64,000 nt of DNA from assembly GCA_017442805.1 (NCBI GenBank), contig JAFRZA010000020.1:62001-126000 (forward strand), written 5' to 3'. A program made the translations under genes and the position numbers. A model generated the notes under the pieces. The model saw only the letters and a program-made list of their open reading frames with translations, ran no database searches and was not told the DNA's origin. Within the stretch, counting starts at the first letter, position 1. The number at the start of each line of letters is the position of its first letter. Of the stretch, positions 18,008 to 26,682 are shown piece after piece. The DNA comes from Erysipelotrichaceae bacterium. Its GTDB lineage: Bacteria > Bacillota_I > Bacilli_A > Erysipelotrichales > Erysipelotrichaceae.

Positions 18008-18691
18008 ATGTTACGTCAGTGGGAACAGCTTCCTGACTTCATGAAGAATGAGAAGGTCAGGGAGTATTACGATATTCTGTCAGAAAGAAAACCGTCTCTT
18101 CTGCTGAAGAGGCTTTTTGACATTACGGCAGCCCTGGTGCTGCTGGTGCTGCTTTCACCGGTGATGCTGCTGACGGCGCTGGCCGTGACCATCGACTCGC
18201 CGGGCCCGATCTTCTACCGCCAGAGAAGAGTTACCAGATACGGAAAGGTCTTCCGGATCCACAAGTTCCGCTCCATGGTCTCCGACGCCGAAAGCCGGGG
18301 AGCCCTGCTGACGGTCAGGGATGACAAGCGGGTCACCAGAGTGGGCGGTTTCATCAGAAAATACCGGCTTGACGAATTCCCCCAGCTTCTGGACATTCTG
18401 GCCGGCAACATGTCCTTTGTCGGCACCCGGCCGGAAGTGGAAAAGTATGTGGCTCATTACACTGATGAGATGTACGCCACCCTGTTACTTCCGGCGGGAA
18501 TCACTTCCCGCGCCAGCATCCTCTACCTCAACGAGGACCGGCTGCTGAAGAATACAGATGATCTGGACAGGACCTACGTTGAGGAGGTCATGCCCCAGAA
18601 GATGAAATACAACCTGGAAATGATCAGGAATTTCAGCCTGAAGCAGGAATTCGGCATCCTGTTTCAGACAGTCAGGGAGATAATCAGATAA
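18008..18691 (+). CDS. Initiating sugar-1-phosphate transferase (PglC/WcaJ family)
   Basis: A 227-residue monotopic phosphoglycosyltransferase that moves a sugar-1-phosphate from UDP-sugar to undecaprenyl phosphate at the inner face of the membrane. KRLFDITAALVLLVLLSPVM is the re-entrant membrane helix. HKFRSM, the Arg-Leu-Asp-Glu-Pro/Phe segment (KYRLDEFPQL) and MSFVGTRPEV are the signature blocks, with the Asp-Glu dyad present in RLDEFPQ. An N-terminal tail of about 30 residues precedes the helix and is not usual. It is in the operon right after the aminotransferase, so it probably starts a glycopolymer with the 4-amino sugar. Confidence 0.9.
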   Translation: MLRQWEQLPDFMKNEKVREYYDILSERKPSLLLKRLFDITAALVLLVLLSPVMLLTALAVTIDSPGPIFYRQRRVTRYGKVFRIHKFRSMVSDAESRGALLTVRDDKRVTRVGGFIRKYRLDEFPQLLDILAGNMSFVGTRPEVEKYVAHYTDEMYATLLLPAGITSRASILYLNEDRLLKNTDDLDRTYVEEVMPQKMKYNLEMIRNFSLKQEFGILFQTVREIIR

Positions 18692-18692
18692 G

Positions 18693-19589
18693 ATGACGGA
18701 AAAGGACTACGGCAGCATGGTGATCAGTAACGGCGTGACCGTCAGAGAGCTCCAGAAGAAAATGCTGGAGATTTTCCGTTACTTTCAGCAGCTCTGCCAG
18801 GACAACGGCTTGCGCTACTGGGCGGCCGGAGGTACCCTGATCGGCGCGGTGCGCCACCACGGCTTCATCCCCTGGGATGACGACATCGACGTCTTCATGC
18901 CCCGGCGCGATTACGAAAGACTGTATGAACTCTGGCCGGCCATCGGCGACAATGAGAACTACGCCCTGTTAAGAACTGATGAACGGGTAAACATTCACAA
19001 TACCGACATGCAGCTGGCCGACCGCAATACGACCTTCATCAACCGTCACAGCGTTGATGAGGACATCGTCCATGGCGTCTCCATCGACATCATGCCCTTC
19101 GACGGCTGTCCCGACGGCCTGATTGGCCGTGCCTGGCAGATCTATCACGCCGTCATGTTCGGCATCTTCAACGTCCAGCGGCTGCCTGACCACCAGGGAA
19201 AGCTGCTGAGGCTGGCCACTTCGGCCGTGCTCAACAGCGTCAAAAACCCTGAGAAACGCTATCAGATCTGGAAGAAGCACGAAAAAGCCATGAGCCGATA
19301 TGATTTCGACAAGGCTGGGGAAGCCAAGGAACTGGTAACTTCCTTCCGGGCGCTGTTCTGGCCGCATCCGCGCCGGAGCTTCGATCTGATCGAAGCGGAC
19401 TTCGAGGATCTGAAGATCACCATCCCGGCGGGTTATGACGGTTATCTCAGAAGGATCTACGGTGATTACCTGAGCTTTCCGCCGGAAGAAGAAAGAACGG
19501 CCAAGCATGACATCGTCTTCATGGACTTGAACCACGGCTACCAACAGTACCGGGGCATTCACTACTGCGTAAGAAAACAGGAAAAATGA
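18693..19589 (+). CDS. LicD family nucleotidyltransferase-fold phosphotransferase
   Basis: A 298-residue LicD-type protein. The signature GGTLIGAVRHHGFIPWDDDI followed by DVFMPRRDYERL contains the catalytic Asp cluster. LicD enzymes attach phosphocholine (or other phospho-groups) to teichoic acid or capsule sugars in the cytoplasm. The start lies one base after the previous stop, and the stop overlaps the next gene by four bases (ATGA). No licA/licB/licC choline uptake and activation genes are seen in this window, so the donor may be something other than CDP-choline. The family is certain and the substrate open. Confidence 0.9.
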   Translation: MTEKDYGSMVISNGVTVRELQKKMLEIFRYFQQLCQDNGLRYWAAGGTLIGAVRHHGFIPWDDDIDVFMPRRDYERLYELWPAIGDNENYALLRTDERVNIHNTDMQLADRNTTFINRHSVDEDIVHGVSIDIMPFDGCPDGLIGRAWQIYHAVMFGIFNVQRLPDHQGKLLRLATSAVLNSVKNPEKRYQIWKKHEKAMSRYDFDKAGEAKELVTSFRALFWPHPRRSFDLIEADFEDLKITIPAGYDGYLRRIYGDYLSFPPEEERTAKHDIVFMDLNHGYQQYRGIHYCVRKQEK

Positions 19590-20734
19590 TGCTGAAAATG
19601 AAATACCTGCTGGAAAAACTGATAAAGGGAATGCTGAAAGTCTTCAGACTTTTTCCCGTTGTCAGCAACCGGGTGATCTTCCAGTCCTTCTCCGGCCGGC
19701 AATATTCCGACTCGCCGAAGGCAGTCAGCGACTATCTGAGAAGCCATTACCCCAGTGAACTGGAAATGATCTGGGCATTCAGAGATCCTGACAGATATGA
19801 CTATCTGAAAAATGAAGGCATCATCACGGTGCGCTACAAGTCTCTCAGATATCTTTACTACGCTCTGACTTGTCGCGTTTACGTCGATAACGTTGAGCAC
19901 TGGTCGATTCTCCGTTTCCGTCCCGGCCAGCAGGTGATCAATACCTGGCACGGCGGCGGTACCTTCAAGCAGGTCGGCGCCGACCGCCGGGACATCGGCG
20001 AGCTTGAGAAGGAACATGTCATTGAGAAGATGGACGAAGTCGACTGGTTCGTTTCCACCTCCCGGGCCTTCAGTGAACAGACACTCAGAGGCTCCTTCCA
20101 TTACCGCCATGAGATTCTGGAGTGCGGAATGCCGCGCAATGACAGATTGATCAGCGGTGATGAGAGCGGAAATGAAGAACTGAGGAAGAGACTGGGACTC
20201 AACGGTAAAAAAGCCGTCCTCTACGCTCCGACCTTCCGCAACAGCCTGTCAGCCGCTGTCTGTGATCTGGATGAAAACAGACTGGTTGAGGCGCTGAGCG
20301 AGCGCTTCGGAGGACAGTGGCAGCTTTTGGTACGCTGGCACTACTACCTGGAAGACGCTGCCAAGCCGTCTTTGGGCAGATCCGTCGATGATGAGACGGA
20401 CATGCAGCAGCTCCTGATGATTTCCGATGTATTGGTGAGTGATTATTCCTCCTGCATCTGGGATTATTCCATTCTGAAGAAGCCTTGCTTCCTCTATGCC
20501 CCTGATCTGAAGATATATCAACAGGAAAGGACCTTCTACAGCGACCCGTCCCTCTGGCCGGCCATTCTGGCTGAGAGTAATGAACAGCTGGCGGAAAGCA
20601 TCAGAAACTATGATGAAGGATCCTATCTCCGAAAGGTTGAAGAGTACCATCGGCTTACCGGCATCAGGGAAAGCGGAGAGGCCGCGGAAACGATCGGTAA
20701 GCTGATTCACAGCATCTGTTCAGGCAGTCAGTAA
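19586..20734 (+). CDS. CDP-glycerol glycerophosphotransferase family enzyme (TagB/TarF/TarL type)
   Basis: A 382-residue polyol-phosphate transferase for a teichoic-acid-like polymer. Family blocks are NTWHGGGTFKQVGAD (nucleotide-binding His), YAPTFRN, and SDVLVSDYSSCIWDYSILKK near the C-terminus. The first ~20 residues form an amphipathic or membrane-associated helix. The acceptor and the polyol (glycerol or ribitol) cannot be told. It is the last gene of the 14778-20734 operon; no clear terminator follows before the promoter of the first protease. Confidence 0.88.
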   Translation: MMLKMKYLLEKLIKGMLKVFRLFPVVSNRVIFQSFSGRQYSDSPKAVSDYLRSHYPSELEMIWAFRDPDRYDYLKNEGIITVRYKSLRYLYYALTCRVYVDNVEHWSILRFRPGQQVINTWHGGGTFKQVGADRRDIGELEKEHVIEKMDEVDWFVSTSRAFSEQTLRGSFHYRHEILECGMPRNDRLISGDESGNEELRKRLGLNGKKAVLYAPTFRNSLSAAVCDLDENRLVEALSERFGGQWQLLVRWHYYLEDAAKPSLGRSVDDETDMQQLLMISDVLVSDYSSCIWDYSILKKPCFLYAPDLKIYQQERTFYSDPSLWPAILAESNEQLAESIRNYDEGSYLRKVEEYHRLTGIRESGEAAETIGKLIHSICSGSQ

Positions 20735-20757
20735 TTTGCTTATTTTTGCTGATTATC

Positions 20758-20786
20758 TTGGAGAGAAAGCGGTATCATTGTATAAT
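20758..20786 (+). promoter_or_regulatory. Promoter of protease paralog 1
   Basis: -35 TTGGAG (20758-20763), 17-nt spacer, -10 TATAAT (20781-20786), 34 nt before the start codon. Confidence 0.75.
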
Positions 20787-20819
20787 ATAAATGTTGAAAG
20801 AGCTAAAGGAGAATTACAC

Positions 20820-23165
20820 ATGTTTAGAAAACTGATGTTGACTTGCCTGTCATTCCTGCTGACCTTTTCTCTGGTCGTCACGGAAGGACTGGTAACGACT
20901 GTTCACGCTCAGGAGCATGAGGGTGAAGGTGGCGAGATCGTTCGCCATGTCGCTCAGGAAGACCACCACAGCGGAACTTCCGGTGACGGAAATGCCTACG
21001 CGTACATCGATGAGGGCATTGACAAATCACAGTTGCTGCACAGCAGCGATGTCCAAAAGGGCAACGATAAGCTGGCTTCAAGCTATTCGCTGGTCAGCAA
21101 GGGCTTTGTGACGTCGGTCAAGAACCAGAACCCCTACGGAACCTGCTGGACCTTCGCGACCATGGCCTCTGCCGAAAGCGGCATTCTGAAGAAGAACGGA
21201 AAGACTTTTGACTTTGCCGAACTGCAGATGGCCTATCATTATTACAAGAGCTACAACAAGGCTGACCCGATGAAGCTGATCACCAAGGACGGCAACAGCG
21301 TCTCACCGGCTTCAGCGATCCTGGACATGGGCGGCAACAGCATCATTTCCACATTCGGTCTGGCCAGCGGCATCGGTTTCTGCAAGGAAGCTTCATATCC
21401 GTATACTGACGCGTCAACCTATGTATCCAGCGGAACCAGCACGGCTGTTTATAAGACAGCTTATCGTCTGAGATCATCCAGATGGCTCAACATGTCCGAA
21501 CCCAACGTCGTGAAACAGGCGTTGATGGATTATGGCGCACTGGCCGTTTCCTACTACCATGATGACAAATATCTGAGTTCCAACAACGCCTACTATCAAA
21601 ACTATACTGATGGTTCAAACCACGCCGTCACGCTGGTCGGCTGGAATGACAACTATTCCAAGACCAACTTCAAATCCAGTCCGAGACCGTCATCAAACGG
21701 CGCCTGGCTGATCAAGAACAGCTGGGGCACCGGCTGGGGCGACAGCGGTTATTTCTGGATCTCCTATGAGGATCCGAGCATCCAGAACAGCATGGCAGTA
21801 TTCTTTGAGGCTGACATGGATACCAAATACTCCTCAAGCAACTGCAACCTCTATCAGTATGATGGCGGCTGCATGGTCGGATGGTATAACATGCCCTATT
21901 CGTCAATTTGGGAAGCCAACGTCTTCAAGACTGCCGGCAATAACGAAACCCTGACCGATGTATCCTTCGTAACCGGTCAGGCTGGCATGAAGTATATGGT
22001 CTATGTATACAAGAACGTTTCCAGCACCCCGGATACCGGAACCCTGGCTACCAAGCAGAGCGGCACACTGACCGATGCCGGTTACTATATGATTTCTCTC
22101 AAGAACCCGGTCAGCCTTTCCAAGGGCGAGAAATTCGCCGTAGTGGTCAAACTTACCTCTACGACAGATGTTGTGCAGCTTTATGTCGACTATACATATT
22201 CATTCAGTTACAACGACGGAACCTCACGCACGACATATAACGATGTGACCAACGACCTCAGCTACTATAGCACCGACGGCTCCAGCTGGAGTAAGATGCC
22301 TTATCCTGAAGAAGACTCCAACCGCATCAAGGCAATCACGGTCACTGGAGTTTTGGAGGCCCCGGAGATCACCAAGACCTCCATGGACACCGATGGCGTG
22401 CATCTGAAGTGGAGCAAGGTCGACGGCGCTGACAAGTACATGGTCTACAGAAAAGCATCCGATGAGTCTGACTACACCAAGATCAAGACCGTTACCACCA
22501 CGACATACGTAGATGATACTGCTCTGGGCGGCGTGAAGTACGCTTATGTCGTCAAGGCCTATAACAGCACAACCAAGACCTACTCTGACTACAGTAATAA
22601 GAAAGTGCTGCTGTTCAACCCGTTCTCCGACGTTGATCCCGATAGCAGTACATTCGCCAAAATCATGTGGGCCTACAACAACAAGATCGTTTCCGGCACC
22701 TCCAAGACGACGTTCACGCCCAAGGGCACCTGTCTGAGGAGATCGTTCTCCCTGATGTTCTGGAAAGTCATGGGTAAGCCCGAGCCGCAGGGAACCAATC
22801 CGTTCAAGGACATTGACAACTGCACGGCCAACGAAAAGAAGGCCATTCAGTGGGCTTATGAAAACGGCATCATCAGAGGAACCGGCAAGACTACCTTCTC
22901 ACCCAACGATGATGTTACCAGAAAGCAGGTCGTCATCATGCTGTGGAAGGCGCTCGGCAAGCCGCCCGTTCAGGGTACCAGCAATCCGTTCACGGACATC
23001 GGATCTCTGAGCGCCAATGAAAAGGCCGCCATCTTATGGGCTTACGAAAACGGCATTACCGCCGGCACCTCAGCCACGACCTTCAGCCCGGACAACGCAT
23101 GCACAAGAGCACAGTTATGCGTCTTCCTGTACAAATTTGATCTTCTGATCAACCACTCTCAGTAG
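20820..23165 (+). CDS. SLH-anchored papain-like protease, paralog 1
   Basis: A 781-residue surface cysteine protease. Signal peptide 1-30 (cleavage near VHA-Q). The C1 (papain-like) domain spans about 90-325, with oxyanion Gln103 and catalytic Cys109 in NQNPYGTCWTF, His268 in SNHAVTLVGW and Asn300 in WLIKNSWGTGWG. No I29-type propeptide is present, only ~60 residues between signal and domain. A lectin-like beta domain follows (about 335-515), then an Fn3-like region (about 525-615) and three SLH domains to the end. Paralog 1 has no Flg_new-type repeats. ATG 20820 is preceded by AAAGGAG; an upstream in-frame ATG at 20736 is rejected. It has its own promoter and terminator. Substrate is unknown. 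Confidence 0.9.
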   Translation: MFRKLMLTCLSFLLTFSLVVTEGLVTTVHAQEHEGEGGEIVRHVAQEDHHSGTSGDGNAYAYIDEGIDKSQLLHSSDVQKGNDKLASSYSLVSKGFVTSVKNQNPYGTCWTFATMASAESGILKKNGKTFDFAELQMAYHYYKSYNKADPMKLITKDGNSVSPASAILDMGGNSIISTFGLASGIGFCKEASYPYTDASTYVSSGTSTAVYKTAYRLRSSRWLNMSEPNVVKQALMDYGALAVSYYHDDKYLSSNNAYYQNYTDGSNHAVTLVGWNDNYSKTNFKSSPRPSSNGAWLIKNSWGTGWGDSGYFWISYEDPSIQNSMAVFFEADMDTKYSSSNCNLYQYDGGCMVGWYNMPYSSIWEANVFKTAGNNETLTDVSFVTGQAGMKYMVYVYKNVSSTPDTGTLATKQSGTLTDAGYYMISLKNPVSLSKGEKFAVVVKLTSTTDVVQLYVDYTYSFSYNDGTSRTTYNDVTNDLSYYSTDGSSWSKMPYPEEDSNRIKAITVTGVLEAPEITKTSMDTDGVHLKWSKVDGADKYMVYRKASDESDYTKIKTVTTTTYVDDTALGGVKYAYVVKAYNSTTKTYSDYSNKKVLLFNPFSDVDPDSSTFAKIMWAYNNKIVSGTSKTTFTPKGTCLRRSFSLMFWKVMGKPEPQGTNPFKDIDNCTANEKKAIQWAYENGIIRGTGKTTFSPNDDVTRKQVVIMLWKALGKPPVQGTSNPFTDIGSLSANEKAAILWAYENGITAGTSATTFSPDNACTRAQLCVFLYKFDLLINHSQ

Positions 23166-23186
23166 AACACATCCGATAACCGGAAG

Positions 23187-23211
23187 AAGCCGGCCCGCGA
23201 GGCCGGCTTTT
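23187..23211 (+). terminator. Terminator of protease paralog 1
   Basis: Stem 23187-23195 with 23201-23209 (9 bp, GC-rich), loop CGCGA, then TT. It lies 21 nt after the stop. Confidence 0.85.
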
Positions 23212-23261
23212 GCGTGTTCGGATCATTTGTGAAACAATTATCTATTTTATCGCCGAAACAA

Positions 23262-23290
23262 TTGAGAAATGACTGGCGATACTATATAAT
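23262..23290 (+). promoter_or_regulatory. Promoter of protease paralog 2
   Basis: -35 TTGAGA (23262-23267), 17-nt spacer, -10 TATAAT (23285-23290). A near-consensus match 26 nt before the start. Confidence 0.8.
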
Positions 23291-23316
23291 GAAGCCAATT
23301 AAAGGGGAAAAATAAT

Positions 23317-26300
23317 ATGACCAAGAAACTGATGTTATCATTTCTGTCTTTCCTGTTGACGGTATCATTGATCGTTCCGCAGGGAATGATACGCACTGTT
23401 ACTGCCAAGGAGCAGGTCAGTGCCGATTCTGACATTACCGTCAACGTCGGCGATGTACGCAGGGATAGCAGTTCTCCGGAAGACGCCAATGCCTATGCGT
23501 ACGTGCAAGATGACGTTGATATGGAAAAACTGCTGCACCACGGTGCGGATACACAGGGTCTAAACACTCTTGCAGCCAGCTATTCATTAGTATCGGCCGG
23601 TTATGTAACTCCGGTGAAGAACCAGAACCCATACGGAACCTGCTGGACCTTCGCAGCCATGGCATCTTCCGAAAGCGGCATTCTGAAGAAATACGGTCAG
23701 ACCAAGGACCTTGCGGAACTGCAGCTGGCTTATCACTTCTACAAGAGCTATCAGGTCGCTGACCCGATGAACATGATCACAAATGACGGCCAGAGCCAAT
23801 CACCGGCTTCTTCGATTCTCGACATGGGCGGCAACTCGCAGTTCGCCACCTTTGCCCTGGCCAGCGGCATCGGCGTCTGTGAAGAATCATCATATCCGTA
23901 CACCAGCGCTTCAAGCTATGTTTCCAGCGGTACCAACACCGCCTGTTACAACACGGCTTACCGGCTCAGATCAGCCAAGTGGTTCAGCATGGCTGAACCT
24001 GATGTCGTCAAGCAGGCGCTGCTGGATTACGGCGCTCTGGCGGTATCCTATTACCACGATGACGGCTATGTCAGAAAAACCAGTTCTGGAGGTACTGCTT
24101 ACTATCAGAATGTCACGAATTCCACCAATCACGCAGTCACACTGGTCGGCTGGAATGACAACTACTCAAAGTCCAACTTCAAATCTGAACCTTCCGGCAA
24201 CGGTGCCTGGCTGATTAAGAACAGCTGGGGTACCGGCTGGGGTGACAGCGGCTATTTCTGGATCTCCTATGAAGATCTCAGCATCAAGAATGGCCTCGCG
24301 GTCTTCTTCGAACTGGATACCAATAGCGCGTACAACACCAATAACTGCAAGGTTTACCAGTACGACGGCAGCGCCAGCACTAACACAAGGCTGTCCGTAA
24401 ATGCAACCACTTTTTATACCGGTAATATATATACGGTAGCGGGCGACAATGAAATTCTGAGTGACGTCGGCTTCTTTGCCGGGCAGACAAATACCGACTA
24501 TACGATTATTGTTTACCGCAATGTCACAGACAAGCCTTCTTCAGGAACCAAGGCTCTTGAACAGACCGGTCATCTCAGCGACGTCGGTTACTATCTTGTT
24601 TCTCTGGACAATCCGCTGCCGCTGAGCAAAAACGAAAAGTATTCCGTCATCATCAAACAGTATTCTCCCAACAAGATTACGGCATATGTTGATAAAACCT
24701 TTACAATGTCAGGCGAGGGACTTACGTACAACTTCTATAACAATCTTACCAACGACCTCAGTTTCTACGGAACCAACGGGTCTTACTGGACTGATGTTAC
24801 AACACAGTACAGCGCAACATTCAGAATCAAAGCGGTTACGAGAACCGGATATACCATTAAGTTTGTCAATGACGACAACACAGTCCTGCAGAGCAGCCAG
24901 TATCTGGCCGGAGCAACTCCGGTATACAGCGGCGCCACGCCGACCAAGGCGTCAACGGCTCAGTACGACTACACCTTCAAGGGCTGGAGCCCGACAATCA
25001 CGGCGGTTACCGGTAACGCCACCTATAAAGCCACTTACAATTCAACGGTAAGAAAGTATACGATCAAGTTTGTCAACTATAACGGTGATGTTCTGCAGAG
25101 CAGTGAGGTTGCCTACGGCTCGACGCCTTCCTACACCGGCAATACCCCCACAAAGCCTTCAACTACGCAGTATAATTACACCTTCAGCGGCTGGAGTCCG
25201 ACAGTTACATCGGTAACCGGTGCAGCCACCTACACTGCTCAGTTCAGCCAGTCGATAAGGCAGTACACCATCAGATTCCTCAACTGGGACGGAAGTGTAC
25301 TGCAGAGCGGCCTGGTCAATTACGGCATGACGCCGAAATATAACGGCGCAACGCCGACCAGACCAGCAACTGCTCAATATTCTTACAGTTTCAACGGCTG
25401 GACGCCGGGTCTGACATCCGTCACCGGCAATGCCGACTATACTGCTGAATTCAAGTCGACCGTGAACAAGTATGAGATCAAGTTCGTCAACTATGACGGT
25501 ACTGTCCTGCAGGAAGAACAACTGGAATACGGCACAACTCCGGTTTACCGCGGTGAAACGCCGGTCAGACTGGATGATGAGGATTTCTATGAATTCATCG
25601 GTTGGGAACCGCAAATCGAAAGCGTAAGACAGAATCAGACCTATACAGCCAGGTTCCGGCTTATACTGGCCCCGGCCAAGCTTGAACTGCAGCTTGTCAG
25701 CATGACTACCTCCGGAATTTACCTGCAGTGGACTGACATCAGCGCAACATCTTATGAGATATGCCGCAATGATGCCGTCATACCGGCCATTCCCGATGCA
25801 GCGTACCTCGATGACACAGTACTTAGAACCATGGGCACCGAATATACCTATAAGGTCAGAGCCAATCTGGGCGGCAACTGGACCGACTACAGCGATGAAC
25901 TGACTGTCGTGTTCAATCCGTTCGATGATGTATTTGAAGACACCGATGACTTTGACCGGGTTGCCTGGGCTTACAATAACGATATTGTTAACGGCATCGG
26001 CACCAGTTTCAAGCTGAGCGGTAACTGTACCAGAACGCAGTTCTGCATTATGCTCTACAAGATGGCTGGCAAGCCCAGTATCAAGGGAATGGATTGTCCG
26101 TTTACTGATCTTGAAGGTGTAAGCACAAATAACCGCAAGGGCATCATCTGGTGTTATAACAAAGGCATCGTCAACGGCACTTCCGCCACGACGTTCAATC
26201 CCAGCGGCAACATCACCAGAGCACAGTTAGCGATCATGGTCTGGAAGATGGCGGGACAGCCCAAGGTCACCGGAATGACATGTCCGTATACCGACATCGA

Positions 26301-26466
26301 TTCGCTGACTGCCAACAACAAGAAGGCAATCATCTGGTGCTATAACAACGGCCTGATCAACAGCATCACAGGCACGAAGTTCAAGCCTTCCACCAAGGGA
26401 ACCAGAGCCCTGCTGACGGAAATGCTCTATGGGTATGAGCAGATTTTCCACATCGTGGGAAACTAA
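23317..26466 (+). CDS. SLH-anchored papain-like protease, paralog 2, with four tandem repeats
   Basis: A 1,049-residue paralog of the preceding protease. Signal peptide 1-30 (TVTA-KEQ). The catalytic set is complete: Gln103, Cys109 (NQNPYGTCW), His272 (NHAVTLVGW), Asn302 (LIKNSWG). The lectin-like domain covers about 330-505. Residues about 512-785 hold four tandem ~69-residue repeats of the Listeria-Bacteroides (Flg_new/InlB-B) type, each with IKFVN, VLQS and an F-x-GW-x-P core. An Fn3-like segment and three SLH domains (about 865-1049) close the protein. The repeats probably act as a stalk that lifts the enzyme from the wall. AAAGGGG precedes the ATG. It is monocistronic by promoter and downstream hairpin. 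Confidence 0.9.
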   Translation: MTKKLMLSFLSFLLTVSLIVPQGMIRTVTAKEQVSADSDITVNVGDVRRDSSSPEDANAYAYVQDDVDMEKLLHHGADTQGLNTLAASYSLVSAGYVTPVKNQNPYGTCWTFAAMASSESGILKKYGQTKDLAELQLAYHFYKSYQVADPMNMITNDGQSQSPASSILDMGGNSQFATFALASGIGVCEESSYPYTSASSYVSSGTNTACYNTAYRLRSAKWFSMAEPDVVKQALLDYGALAVSYYHDDGYVRKTSSGGTAYYQNVTNSTNHAVTLVGWNDNYSKSNFKSEPSGNGAWLIKNSWGTGWGDSGYFWISYEDLSIKNGLAVFFELDTNSAYNTNNCKVYQYDGSASTNTRLSVNATTFYTGNIYTVAGDNEILSDVGFFAGQTNTDYTIIVYRNVTDKPSSGTKALEQTGHLSDVGYYLVSLDNPLPLSKNEKYSVIIKQYSPNKITAYVDKTFTMSGEGLTYNFYNNLTNDLSFYGTNGSYWTDVTTQYSATFRIKAVTRTGYTIKFVNDDNTVLQSSQYLAGATPVYSGATPTKASTAQYDYTFKGWSPTITAVTGNATYKATYNSTVRKYTIKFVNYNGDVLQSSEVAYGSTPSYTGNTPTKPSTTQYNYTFSGWSPTVTSVTGAATYTAQFSQSIRQYTIRFLNWDGSVLQSGLVNYGMTPKYNGATPTRPATAQYSYSFNGWTPGLTSVTGNADYTAEFKSTVNKYEIKFVNYDGTVLQEEQLEYGTTPVYRGETPVRLDDEDFYEFIGWEPQIESVRQNQTYTARFRLILAPAKLELQLVSMTTSGIYLQWTDISATSYEICRNDAVIPAIPDAAYLDDTVLRTMGTEYTYKVRANLGGNWTDYSDELTVVFNPFDDVFEDTDDFDRVAWAYNNDIVNGIGTSFKLSGNCTRTQFCIMLYKMAGKPSIKGMDCPFTDLEGVSTNNRKGIIWCYNKGIVNGTSATTFNPSGNITRAQLAIMVWKMAGQPKVTGMTCPYTDIDSLTANNKKAIIWCYNNGLINSITGTKFKPSTKGTRALLTEMLYGYEQIFHIVGN
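24850..25665 (+). repeat. Four tandem 207-bp coding repeats
   Basis: Unit starts at 24850, 25057, 25264 and 25471 are exactly 207 nt (69 codons) apart. Units 1-3 are close to each other (K-x-FVN-x-D/N-G ... TP-Y-G-TPT ... GWSP-T-VTG). Unit 4 has diverged in its second half. In-frame unit length allows gain or loss without frameshift. Confidence 0.85.
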
Positions 26467-26525
26467 ATCGAAGATAAAGACAGTGTCCTGAAAAGGCCAT
26501 CATGCCGATTCGGCTCAACAGACAG

Positions 26526-26557
26526 TGAACAAGCCAGCTCATATGCTGGCTTGTTCA
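26526..26557 (+). terminator. Hairpin after protease paralog 2
   Basis: Perfect 13-bp stem 26526-26538 with 26545-26557, loop TCATAT. There is no T-run after it, so it may act as a 3' stabiliser or a weak terminator. Confidence 0.65.
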
Positions 26558-26619
26558 TGTGATAGGGGCTTTACCATCGGTGAGCATCACAGATGAAACA
26601 GGGATTTTTTCTGTTATAA

Positions 26620-26648
26620 TTGATTACACAGAAAGATTATTCTATAAT
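26620..26648 (+). promoter_or_regulatory. Promoter of protease paralog 3
   Basis: -35 TTGATT (26620-26625), 17-nt spacer, -10 TATAAT (26643-26648). Another TATAAT lies at 26615-26620, partly overlapping the -35. Confidence 0.72.
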
Positions 26649-26682
26649 TGTAATTTAATAAAGAACTAAGGAGAATTCTCAG

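Noticed and set aside
24850-25665. CRISPR-like array suggested by regular repeats
   Set aside because: Units are 207 bp, contiguous and coding, with no spacers; no cas genes are present in the window.
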